Shown: in pieces, positions 36,511-46,346 of the stretch
Numbering within the stretch: position 1 is the stretch's first letter
Layout: each line of letters starts with the position of its first letter
Source of the DNA: Venturia oleaginea
Taxonomy: Eukaryota > Ascomycota > Dothideomycetes > Venturiales > Venturiaceae
DNA length: 64,000 nt
Assembly: GCA_013176395.1 (NCBI GenBank)
Contig: JABMLP010000027.1
Coordinates: forward strand, 496,001 to 560,000
Direction: 5' to 3'
Position numbers and translations under genes: made by a program
The notes under the pieces: model-generated
The model's input: only the letters and a program-made list of their open reading frames with translations
The model's database searches: none
What the model was told of the DNA's origin: nothing

Positions 36511-38400
36511 CTATCGCTTCTTTTTCGCCGGTTGGGGTGCTGCAGATGAGTCTGGTGTCAGCTGCTGCGGGATTTTGGGACCGTCGTCTGATAGGCTTTG
36601 GTCGTCAAATTGCGGTGAAAGGCCCGAAGACTTTGCAGATAGCGTGTCAGTTCTTTGCAGAGGTTCTGATGCGGGATCCGGTATCCAGTCACCAATTGCT
36701 GTCCGGATAATTTCCAGAAGCTTCAGGCCTTCATCTAGGGCATTGAGGTAGAATTGACGGCATTTCCACCTGTTCCTACCCTTGCGAGTTCTAAAGTCAA
36801 ATGCTTCAATCTCTTCTCGCCAGCACGTTGTGTTTTGACCGACAATTATTGCTTGGTGGCCATATAGCCTGACCGTCCGGGGATCGTGAGATATTGAGTA
36901 AGTCAAAAAAATTCCATGGAGTTCTTGTTCTCTCCCAAGAGCCTGAAGAGTGCAGCCAGACCCCGTAAAGCGACAGTGTGACTATGGGCATTCTGCCGAT
37001 CCGCAATATCAAGTCCAATGTTTCCGCGTTTCACTTCCCGCGTTATGAATGAAAAAAGCATGTAATATGTAGCTCTGAAATGGGACTTGGCGTCCAAATC
37101 GCCAAGCCAAGGTTGAAGCTTCTCGAGTTGTTTCTCTGAAAGTGTAGACACCTTGAACCCTACAGCTGGGTCCCGTTGAGGACGGGTCTGAGTGATTTTC
37201 TTGCAGTTATTCCATCCTTCATCAACGCTTTGGATGAAAGGTTCGTACTTTGCATCGCGAATGGCCATTACTTGAACGTTTGGAAACATCAGTTCTGAAA
37301 TGATTTCGTTGATCATGGTCTCGTTGCGATCTTGAATCAAATCCATAGTTGCCTCGAAATGGTCGTTGTCAAACAGAGATTGCTTGGGTATTGGGTGCTC
37401 GTTCTCGAGAAGCGTCTGACAGAGGTTTTCATTGAGCTCCTTAACTTCTTCGGAAACCTCGCCTGGATATGCTTTCATGAAACTTCCATTCGTTTCAAGG
37501 TTGGTGGCATATCGTGTGTCCTGGTATCCCTGATCGCTGGGCGAGTTGGATGTGACGCTAGATGAGTATCGCTTTCGATGGAGCGTTTTCTTTTCTGCGA
37601 GCAAACGATGCATATTGTTGAGATGTCCGTAGTCAAGGAGCGCTTGCTGTTGCACCGTATCAGTCTCTTCTGCAACTCTCTCCTCCCACTCTGTAATATC
37701 CGAGGTGTTGTGAAGGGTGGCGTCGCTGACAATTTTCGACTTGGCAGTCTTGCCGCTTGGGAATGAGGATCGATGTCTTTTGCGTGATTGTTCTGTCGGA
37801 TTGGGATTGTCCTCTCTAGCTCTCTTTCTTGAGTTTCCGTGTCGCTGTCGCTTCTTGGGGGGTTGGGGTGAAGAAAGGCCAGCTGTCGCCCGATTTAGCT
37901 TCTGAACTGTAGCTGGTTTCCACCGCTTCGATTGTCTGAGGCCGGTAGCTTGCTCAGCTTCGGCCTCTCGAGATCGTTTTCGCGTGGACGCTTCGTGAGT
38001 AGAGGATGTCTTTGGTAGTATGCGGCTTTCGGTTCGGGGACGTAAGGTTCTTCGCGACGCAGAGTTGCCTTCGACAACCTGTTCCTGTGTATCATTAGAC
38101 CACTTGTTACCACAGATGCGGTCGCACGCTTGCCTTTTGCCGCTTGTTATTCGTCTGAGATGCTGGCACTTTCTCAATCGCCGAGATCGTCTCAATACAG
38201 GAGGTTTGTATGCGAATAGCACGTTCGCTATTCCTACGATGCGCTTTGAGGTGTCAGCACATGCTCCGGACCAGCATACAGCAGCAAGGTGCATTCACAT
38301 ACCTCTAATCTCTGAGGACGGCATAGACAGTCTTTCCTCGGCGGCTGGAGGTTTTGAACGAGCAGTCATATCGTTTGAGCCGAGATATCGAGCGCTCATG
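36511..38400 (-). pseudogene. DUF7924-like fungal nuclear protein gene with a frameshift
   Basis: Exon 1 (38400-38301) joins exon 2 (from 38233) across a 67 bp intron with GTATGT and GTAG ends. The next 200 residues are very basic, with repeated Arg/Lys clusters, and are probably disordered and nuclear. A more conserved half follows, with EPFIQSVDEGWNN, ATYYMLFSFITREVK and RQNAHSHTVALRGLAALFRLLG. Near 36920-36932 the frame changes by one base. The expected continuation (LTYSISHDPRTVRLYGH, then a Trp- and Arg-rich region) reads in the other frame to 36511. From memory this resembles a widespread fungal domain, DUF7924, of unknown function; that name needs a profile search. One frameshift next to a run of T residues is the only break, so a sequencing error is possible. 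Confidence 0.6.
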
Positions 38401-40435
38401 TCTTGCCGCGAGGTTTTGTCGCGGAGTTACCTAGCACAAAAAGAGATGTTGGACAAAACCCAACGATAACGCCAAGCCACTTAGATACCGCGACGCACGG
38501 GCCCTTATCCCTGCCACTTAGTCCCGGCAGCTATCACCACATTTGAGCATGTGACTTTACTCCGTAACTAAGTGACAGTCACGCGTTCGCTACGCCATGG
38601 AGAACCACTAAGGCACAATAATTGTGATGACATTGAGCTCATGCCGTCTCAGCTGGACAGGCTCCATTTCTAAGACTCTATTTATGGGTCGACATGCTTC
38701 TGGATTTCACCACCATCTACGCAGAAATGCCTGCGGGAATGGCCATAGAAGAGCAAGGAGAATAAAACAGGCTTCCAAAAACTCCAGTGCAGCTAGGCAG
38801 CTTAGGACTATAACTCAATCAGCACCTTAGGTTTCTTTGCGCCGTTCCATGTCCCTTCTTTGGAATATCACACGTACTTTTGGAGGAGAACCGGTTCTAC
38901 TAGCGGGGCATTGTACCCAGGCTTCAGCACAGCATGCTCGCATGAATGTACAGCTACCTAGTCATGGTCTCCAGGCAGTAACTGTGCCACGCGGATGCAG
39001 TCTTCAGTCTCATCGAGCGCCTGGACATGCTGGCACGGATGAGCAACCTGTTATAGATGAGCCATCATCACAGGGGTACCAGGAGTCTTGTATCCATTCA
39101 GCTTGCGCAGAAGACGCAGTTGTTCCATCATCAGATCACACTCTGAAGGCCCGCTAGCACTAGCTGCCTATACCATGCTTGTTGAGCATCATGCCCCGCT
39201 TACATCGCAGTTCAGGCAGCAGAGAGGCGCTTGACGGAACCATATCCCGACGTTTCTTCTTCCGGTGAGCATGATTTGGCCCTGCACACACAGTACAATG
39301 TGACTCGCTAGTTTCTCACGCAGCCCCGCTCAACTATGGCTAATATGCCTCCCATAAAGGATTCATTCTCCAATCGGATATCTCCAGCTCGCCCCTGAAT
39401 ATTACTAAGAGCTTGTGACTTCTTGAGCGTGGCTTTGACGACGATAGACGTCCTGCTATGTATAGCTTCAGCTCGTTTGGGAAGTGTCTCGTCAAACAAC
39501 TCGTCAGTCTAAGAGACGCTCCCTGGTTGTGGCTTTAACAACGACAGACCTCCTGCAATGTATGGCTCCAGCTCTCCTGGTAGGCGTATCGTCAAACAAA
39601 TCGTCAGTAGATACTCCCTGATAGTGGCTTTGACGACGACAGACGTCCTGCAATGTATGGTTCCGATTCGTTTGGGGGGGGTGTATCGTCGAACAACTCG
39701 TCAGTCTAAGAGACGCTACCTGGTAGTGGCGGCAGCAGGTCCTATACTCCTTCATGGTGATGTTTTGTTCAATGTCACCTCTCGCGATCCTCGTCCAGTC
39801 ATTGGTAACCCTGTCTTATCTATCCAGTGGCAGCATTTCCATTGATCAGAACAGAACAGACTAACCTTGCTGTAAGGCTTGGGGAGCCTTTGGCCACTAT
39901 TACTTCTGTTAGGGGGCTCTGGATAATAACAAATCAGTGAGCTGATAGTTTTTTGATGTCAAGTCTCTTTACAGCTTAATTGAAGATAGATTTTCAGACT
40001 CTTTTGAACTCTGCTCTGTATTAAACTTGATTGTGAAGGCTGCAAAGATTATCATGTACCATTAGCTAAATATCCGAATTGAATTATTCAAGCGGTCTTG
40101 AGAACTGTAGATCAAATCAAAGGAAAGTATTGTCCGTACAGGGAGTCGAAAAGCCAAGCCACGGATGACTTGGGCCCGAAAATGGGACCAGCCAGTGTGT
40201 GACTCCTCGTACCCCCCCTTCATGCTGCTTAAAGATGAAATCAGGCACAATCAGAGGCGCTCAGGCTAGAATCAAGCACGATCACGCCGGCTTACGTTAG
40301 CTCAGGGCGAGCTCATGAGCCTGTTGGATTTGCTCAGGGTGGGGCTCAGTGTGGCTCAGGCGCTACATGAGGGGGGCCTGATTCAGGGGCCTCGTTGCAT
40401 GAGCGGCTTCTCAAGAAGACGTTAAGGAAATATTA
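38401..40435. other. 2 kb without a supported gene
   Basis: No coding structure is convincing. The stretch includes the tandem repeat at 39.43-39.73 kb listed next. At 38.48-38.58 kb there are short mirrored CACTTAG and CTAAGTG motifs that could be a small element's ends. The last 200 bases before the pogo element are rich in GCTCAG-type words. Confidence 0.4.
39429..39731. repeat. Degenerate 95-100 bp tandem repeat, about three copies
   Basis: Copies begin GTGGCTTTGACGACGA, TGTGGCTTTAACAACGA and AGTGGCTTTGACGACGA near 39429, 39529 and 39624. Each contains a GACGTCCTGC(A/T)ATGTAT-like block and a CGTCAAACAA block. A fourth, partial copy starts near 39710. No open frame spans the array. Confidence 0.7.
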
Positions 40436-42246
40436 ACGTACTCCACCACCCAACCGCTCAAAATTTCTTGGCACGACCATCTCATGTTACGACTCTTTAA
40501 TTTTTTCGCTATCAACAATAGATTCTAAGTCCGTCGTGCTACTATCTGATTCAGAACATATCTCGATATCTTTTTTACAAGTTCGCGCATTATGCCCAGT
40601 TACGCCGCAGTTCCCACAGCGCCGTTGAGTTGGTCGGGCTATTTCTTGATCACCGATACCACGAGCCTTCTTCAATCCCAGAGGCGCTACAGACGCCTCT
40701 GCAGCTACCTGCGCTGCTGCAGTCCCATACTCCATAGTACCACCTTGCTGAATCCGCTTCCTTTTGCGCGATTTTCGCTTCGTTATTACTGCCAATTGCT
40801 CTTCAAGCTCGTGGTTGCGCGCAACGAGTAGAGCGTTTTGGTGAAGCATCAATTCAGCGCCCTTAACAAGCTGGGAGAAGCCAGCCTGCGCAGTAACTGG
40901 TGACCGAGTAAAAGAGTTGCTTACGAGCTTGGATTGGGATCCAAATTCATGAGTATTGCTTGGAGTCTTTGCCTGCCACGGCGTGTCTGGGAGACGGGGT
41001 TCTGGCGGGGTACGTAGCCGTACTTCAAGGCGGTCCAATACCGCCTGCGCGTCGCTAGGGACTAGCCCTATTGCCTTTTGACAGTTCTCTTTTGTAAACA
41101 CGTCTTTGAAGGCAGGGAGAAAGCCTTCCTTGTTGATATGGTACACGAGTCGGCGCGCCAAGTCCCGGATGCGTTGGGAGTACTTGCGCTTCAACGGCGA
41201 GAAGCAGACCACGTCAAGGGGCTGGAGTATATGCGACGAGTGCGATGGCATGCAGAGGGTTAGAATCTTATTTTCGAGGCAGTAGTCCTTAAAATTCTGG
41301 TTGAGATGGCTCTCATGGCCGTCCAAAATGAGTAGCCTGTACCCCCTCACCTGCCGCGCCTTTGTATGCGCGTCAAAATGCTTCAACCACTTAAGACCAA
41401 GCGCGTTATTTGTCCAGCCGTTCTCAGAGACTGAAACCTTCCAATTGCGCGGTATATCTGCCTCCTCGTACCACGCAGAGATGTGAACGCGTCCTTTGTA
41501 GATAATGAAGGGTGGGGTTGCATACCCAGCGACGCAGATACTCTGGATAACCGTAACCCATTCGCGATCGCCCGGCTGAATGAGTTCCGGCCTTGTACGT
41601 CTCTCGGAGGCTGTAACGACCTTCATTGACCCAATAACACCCATCTGGAAGCCAATCTCGTCAAAGTTGTGTGTATCCTCGTCGTGGACGCCGTACTTGG
41701 CTTTGGTATCTGCAACGAGCTTGAACCACGCGCCAATAATCTCTGGATCTTCCTGTAGTATCCTCTGTCTATCCTTGGCTCGGTTGAAGGCCATCTTAAG
41801 CTCATCTGAGCGCGTAACGAACCTCTCAGCCCACTTTTTGCCCACTGGCTCTCCACCGCGTATAGCTAGCAGTTTATCGGCCATATCTGCTACCTCACAA
41901 AGCCGGGGCGCAAATCCTCGCGAATCGAGGTCAAGGATGTATCGGACAAGCGTTTTCTCTTCGGTAAGGGTAAGTTTCCGACCATTTGATGGTGTTTCGA
42001 GGATAAATGGGACTCCTTTAACGCGCTCAGAGAGGATTCGCTGTTTAACGTCGAAGGCACGAGCGGCGGCCCGTTGGCTTCGGAATTGGCCGGCTTGGAG
42101 GGCTTGGAGTGCGAGCTGGATACTCCCTTCGTGCTGGAGTAATAGTGCGTTTCGTTGTTCAGACATAATCACATAAGAGGAATGATAGAAGTCTTGGCAG
42201 ATTTTGAGCGGTTGGGTGGTTTGAGCGGTTGGGTGGTGGAACACGT
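40436..42246 (-). mobile_element. Complete Fot1/pogo-type DNA transposon
   Basis: An 1811 bp element whose ends are near-perfect 27 bp inverted repeats (ACGTACTCCACCACCCAACC at the left, ACGTGTTCCACCACCCAACC at the right, both continuing GCTCAAA), flanked by the TA target duplication typical of the Tc1/mariner-pogo superfamily. The right end carries a second copy of the TTTGAGCGGTTGGGTGG block directly inside the first. It encodes one intact transposase. A relic of the same family sits at 20.46-20.61 kb. Confidence 0.95.
40487..42166 (-). CDS. Fot1/pogo transposase
   Basis: An uninterrupted frame of 559 residues from an ATG at 42166. The frame is open further upstream, but MSEQRNALLLQ is the usual kind of start for this family. 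An N-terminal helix-turn-helix/CENP-B-like DNA-binding region is followed by the DDE catalytic core: the first Asp in NFDEIGFQMG, the second in LILDGHESHLN, and the third acidic position in the HILQPLDVVCF region. The C-terminus has a Lys/Arg-rich segment and a CCHC zinc knuckle (CGNCGVTGHNARTC). All expected motifs are present, so the enzyme could be active. The transposase stop is about 50 bases from the left terminal repeat. Confidence 0.95.
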   Translation of the reverse strand: MSEQRNALLLQHEGSIQLALQALQAGQFRSQRAAARAFDVKQRILSERVKGVPFILETPSNGRKLTLTEEKTLVRYILDLDSRGFAPRLCEVADMADKLLAIRGGEPVGKKWAERFVTRSDELKMAFNRAKDRQRILQEDPEIIGAWFKLVADTKAKYGVHDEDTHNFDEIGFQMGVIGSMKVVTASERRTRPELIQPGDREWVTVIQSICVAGYATPPFIIYKGRVHISAWYEEADIPRNWKVSVSENGWTNNALGLKWLKHFDAHTKARQVRGYRLLILDGHESHLNQNFKDYCLENKILTLCMPSHSSHILQPLDVVCFSPLKRKYSQRIRDLARRLVYHINKEGFLPAFKDVFTKENCQKAIGLVPSDAQAVLDRLEVRLRTPPEPRLPDTPWQAKTPSNTHEFGSQSKLVSNSFTRSPVTAQAGFSQLVKGAELMLHQNALLVARNHELEEQLAVITKRKSRKRKRIQQGGTMEYGTAAAQVAAEASVAPLGLKKARGIGDQEIARPTQRRCGNCGVTGHNARTCKKDIEICSESDSSTTDLESIVDSEKIKES

Positions 42247-42817
42247 TACTATATAGAACATTATGAAAAGCTTTTCGGCAGTATATAAGTATGGTAGCTT
42301 GAAGACTAACTTCCTTTATCCAGCTTGCCAACTCTTCAATGTTTGAAGTGAAGATTTTGTGTCAGGGGTGATCTACTCCCAGTTTTCGTTGCCGGAGCTG
42401 CACACACCTAGACATCAAATCCAAGGCTTCAGCATCACGATCTTGAGATTTCCACGTAAAGGCAAGATTGTACATGCTAGTCAGCGTGTTTGGATGCTCT
42501 ACGCCATGGATCCTCTTTCTTGTCTCCGCCACTTGCACCTCCAGCTCTTCGACCTCCGTCCATCGGCCTTGACTCCAAAATGTCAACGCCAGGTTGGCCA
42601 TACTCGTGACCGTGTCAGGGTGCTCTGGCCCAAGCACCTTCTCGCATCCTTTCAGGGCTCGGCGGGTGCATCGCTTCCGCCTCTTCATACTTTCCCAGCT
42701 TCTCCAACACCGACCCAAGCTGGCTCACGCTCGTGAGCGTGTCAGGGTGCTCTGGCCCAAGCACCTTCTCGCATCCTTTCAGGGCTCGGCGGTGCATCGC
42801 TTCCGCCTCTTCATACT

Positions 42818-44416
42818 GATTGATTGATTGATTTTATCCTACTCGGTTGCAGCCGCTTAATCACGCAGCTATGTCCGGTTAGGAGGACTTCATCAGACAG
42901 CCGACACGTGATAGATTATATAATCCACCGCGCCCCACTTCGCCCCGTTCACTGAAACAAGACCAGCTGTCCCCTCCGTCCTCCCTCTTTTCCCTTAACC
43001 AGTATCTCCAAATGCCCGCTGGCTCTTGTAGATACTGGTTATTCTGCTAGTATATCTGTGCTATGTAGACTCAAGAGGCAATGCCTCGTGTTTCGCTATC
43101 CTTCTACCTACAGTCTCCCTCTAATGCTCAGCTTGTCTATCTATTTCGCCTTATCCCTCAAGGCCAATGGGTTCCCTAAGTATGTTTCTGCTTGTGAAAG
43201 TTGCCTTGCACCAGATTCCTATGCGGCGGTGTATTTGGTTGTGTGATGCTGGAGACAATAGTAACCATCGTAGTCGCGATTTCGCTGCTTGGGTGTGATA
43301 CTCCGGGTATGCCCGTGGACGAGGCTGTCTGGTAGCTGCCGTATTGTATGGCGCCGATCGTGCTATAGACCTGCCGTCTTATAGTCGGAGCCTATCTGCT
43401 GCTAGTCGCTCTCCCTACTTGCTATATCGCGCTCCTACTCTTGCCAATGCCATAACTGGGACGCAACAGTCTGGGGAGAGGCTCAAGGCTACGTCTGCTG
43501 GCTTGTAGGGAGGGGATTTGCCGCCAATAAGCTCCTTCTATACGTCCTTACTGCTTACTGTGTTGCGCACCTACTCTTGCCAATGCCATAACTGGGACGC
43601 AACAGTTTGGGGAGAGGCTCAAGGCTCTGGACATCAGCTTGCAGCAGGACGGTTTGCGGAGACGATAGTAGATGAGGTTCTCTAGCAGCTGCCGTATCGT
43701 GTCGCACCGATTGTGTTGTAGACCTGTCGTCTTATAGTCGGAGCCTATCTGCTGCTAGTCGCTCTCCCTGCTTGCTATATCGCGCACCTACTCTTGCCAA
43801 TGCCATAACTGGGACGCAACAGTCTGGGGAGAGGCTCAAGGCTACGTCTGCTAGCTTACAGGGAGGGGATTTGCCGCCAATAGGCTCCTTCTATGCGTCC
43901 TTACTACTTACTGTGTCGCGCACCTACTCTTGCCAATGCCATAACTGGGAGGCAACAGTTTGGGGAGAGGCTCAAGGCTCTGGGCAACAGCTTGTAGCAG
44001 GACGGTTTGCCAAGACGTTGGGAGAGGTTGTCTAGTCGTTGCAGTGGTGTGTGGTGCCGATTGTTGCGCACCGGGCGTCTGGTGTTTGAGTTGTGTTGAA
44101 GGTATTGCCGTTCTAGCAGTGACTCGTCGACTCGGAGCGTTGCAGTGTCATCTGGGGTGATGGACTAGCCGGGAGATAGTGACTAGATGGTTGCTGTTGT
44201 CTTTGGTGGACGCATCGTTCGTGTAGCTTGCTCATGTATTCGTCTGCTTGCTCTGCCGTGGCCGCGACGGCGACTCTAGAGATATCTCATCGACGCTGAG
44301 GGACGCGCGATGGCCTCTAGAGGCCGGAGCGGCCACTGGCAGAGGTGTTTTGATGATCCTTAGATGATACTTCTGTAAATTCCAAAAATTGAGTTCTCGC
44401 TGTGTGTGCTGTTTTT
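42818..44416. mobile_element. 1.6 kb insertion with a 14 bp target duplication
   Basis: The insert interrupts the TPR gene. The host sequence CGCCTCTTCATACT is present on both sides (42804-42817 and 44417-44430). A 14 bp duplication is typical of target-primed insertion by a LINE-type element and too long for most DNA transposons or LTR elements. The left end is a simple GATT repeat, which in the minus orientation would be an A-rich 3' tail of AATC units. Inside, a block of about 60 bp occurs four times (see the repeat entry). No reverse transcriptase is visible, so it may be a truncated or non-autonomous copy. The family is not recognised. Confidence 0.65.
43424..44012. repeat. Internal repeats of the 1.6 kb insertion
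   Basis: The block beginning CCTACTCTTGCCAATGCCAT and ending GGGGAGAGGCTCAAGGCT occurs four times, near 43431, 43569, 43787 and 43922. The longer unit around it, about 355 bp with an upstream GCTGCTAGTCGCTCTCCCT, is repeated twice in tandem. Alternate copies end in TACGTCTGCT or TCTGG. Copies differ by a few bases. Confidence 0.8.
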
Positions 44417-44430
44417 CGCCTCTTCATACT

Positions 44431-45571
44431 TTCCCAGGCCCTCCAACACCGACCCAAGCTGGCTCAAGCTCGTGAGCGTGTCGGGTCCGGCAAAGGCTAG
44501 CTGATGATAAGAATCTAAAGAAATGGCAGAATGATACTGGTACTGGAATGGAATCGAGAAAAGCCTGATGACTGGCGCTTACAGAATGAATGTATATACA
44601 CTTCAAGAGTGAATGTAGCTTCAATGGAACGATTGAGCAATCCATTAATTCCTCTACAAATGACTCAATAAGGCGATTAATCAGTCTTCACATTTGCCGA
44701 ATCCATCGATTAAGTTGCTAAAGTGCTCAATTGATTGATTAATAGACACGCTGCTCATTCCCTACCCCCCTCCTCTCGCGTTGGTGATCTCGATGCAAGC
44801 CGTTTGCCGCTGGTTGCTAGCGCATTGGAAAGTAAAATGTTATAGTATTGTGGCTCAGGTTTTGCTCAGGCCAATGTATGCACCTTGTGTATTCCCGGAC
44901 GAACTAACGTGGTCAGGGATGTTAGATCCCAACTTAATGGCATCTGCTGACGTGCGACGTCTCTTGTGCTTATCAACAGCCCGGCTGACGGCCTCCTGGA
45001 CCAGACCACTGTCGAATGCAGTATCGATGAGTGACTTCACCTGCGAGCGCATACCTGGGAATCTCGTTTCGTTGGGAATGACATCAACAAGAAGAGCTCG
45101 GAGCCCAATTGCTAAATCTGCTCTGATACGAAGCTGTAATTCCGCCGATGGAATTACATCCGCATTGCTGTCGTGCACGTGTACATCTGCCAAGTGGTTA
45201 ATTGTGACGGCACGGCATGGCTCCTTTGCCGTCACGTTACTTCGTGGCTCGGGCGTATCGGCTTAGCCACATTGTGGCTAAGCCGCGATATCTTCGCGCC
45301 CTCGTAGTAACTCGCTCTCTACCGTAAATTCTATTATCACACTCAGTTTTTAGAACCCTAGTTCATTCTATACATCCTATCGCTGCTGTGACATTAATTG
45401 ATTGCTGAGGACTTAACAGGGGCTGGCACTGCGACATACATGGTGACGGCATCACCGTATTTCTTGGAACAGAACCTTGTACATCTTGTTCCACTACTCC
45501 TCCCCACTGACATCGCTCTGGCGTTTGGGTTTTAGCTTGACCATCTACTCTTCCGTGCACCGTACTCCTTC
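44431..45571. other. Intergenic stretch with a perfect palindrome
   Basis: After the TPR fragment ends near 44485 there is no supported gene up to the C2H2 gene. A minus-strand frame at 44855-45235 reads fairly evenly but resembles no family I know and is mirrored by a plus-strand frame. The palindrome at 45259-45285 is listed separately. Several ATTGATTGATTAA-type words lie at about 44640-44750. Confidence 0.4.
45259..45285. repeat. 27 bp perfect palindrome
   Basis: Two 13 bp arms, CGGCTTAGCCACA and its reverse complement, flank a single central T. Outside them ATs continue loosely (TAT and ATA). It could be a transposon footprint, a terminator-like hairpin or a joined pair of inverted repeats. 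No gene is attached. Confidence 0.8.
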
Positions 45572-46011
45572 TCACGCCTGCTCCTCTGTCTGCGCGCACA
45601 CGTCCTTTGCCTCCCAATGAGTTCTGAGCTCGTTTTGATTCTGGAACACCTCATGACATCGAGGGCACGTTATCATGGGACCGTGTCTTCGCTTAATATG
45701 TTCTCTAAGAGGAAAAGACGAATTAGAGGGGCTCTACCAGCCTTCAGAAGATAGCGCTGCTCGTACTTGACTCTGTGGGTAGTTGGCCAGCCCTTTCCCG
45801 TGCAAGATTGCCCATTGACACCAAGGAGACCGTACTTCTTCACAAAAGGGCAGGCAAATCTAGGCTCTGAACTCGATGCAACGGGCTGTTGATGGCCAGC
45901 AAGCTCACTTATGGTGCCTATATTAGGGTTGTTGCTCCAGCCTTGCAGTACTGGTGTTGGCAGTAGAAGTGCGGCCTCGAGCACTTTCGAGGTATCTGCA
46001 GGCGAAGACAT
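45572..46011 (-). CDS. Short C2H2-type zinc-finger protein
   Basis: Exon 1 (46011-45767) and exon 2 (45704-45572) join across a 62 bp GTACGA...TTAG intron and give 125 residues. The protein has the hallmarks of a common fungal family. FACPFVKKYG and CTGKGWPTTHRVKEHIKRRH form a first C-C-H-H finger completed across the splice junction. CPRCHEVFQNQNELRTHWEAKDVC forms a second, degenerate finger. The role of the family is unknown; some members neighbour HET genes. The frame is intact. A longer start at 46086 is possible. The gene is divergent from the HET relic that begins 335 bp to the right, so they may share a promoter region. Confidence 0.72.
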
Positions 46012-46346
46012 TTGAAATAAGGAACATGGAACACACAAGACTTGAAGGCATATATTAGATTTTATACGGAGGTAGGTAGACCCCATGAAAAATGGTGCTG
46101 CCAGATCGCAACACCGCCATCAGCCAGCACAGCTCGCATTTGGCGAAGCCCGTGGTTCGCAGCCTGTGGTGTGCTCAGCTGCGCAGTGCTCACTGAGCAC
46201 ATGCAGAAGCGCTCTTCAATCTTATTGGAGCAATTATCGCTGGAATGCGGTTCAAAATCCATCAACGAGCATAAGTGCAGAGAAATTCAAAAAATTCAAA
46301 CAAATCCAAAAATTTACACAAAAACCAAGCTTAGAAGAAGCTCGAA

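Larger units (their letters stand above)
42362..44485 (-). pseudogene. Kinesin-light-chain-type TPR gene relic, split by an insertion
   Basis: Reading right to left, codons at about 44485-44417 give LSQLGSVLEGLGKYEEA. The 1.6 kb insert follows, and at 42817 the gene resumes with EAEAMHRRALKGCEKVLGPEHP and continues through three to four TPR units of the type found in fungal NLR and Kip-like proteins (LGPEHPDTLTS..., VEHPNTLTSMYNLA...). One unit is shifted by one base near 42667 (GGCGGGTGC against GGCGGTGC in the neighbouring repeat). The gene ends with a stop at 42362 after KLGVDHP, shorter than the related array at 48.1-48.3 kb. The N-terminal domain that would name it is missing. It is a fragment. 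Confidence 0.75.

Noticed and set aside
44855..45266. Overlapping open frames on both strands
   Set aside because: Neither resembles a known protein, they mirror each other, and no splice or start evidence supports one over the other.
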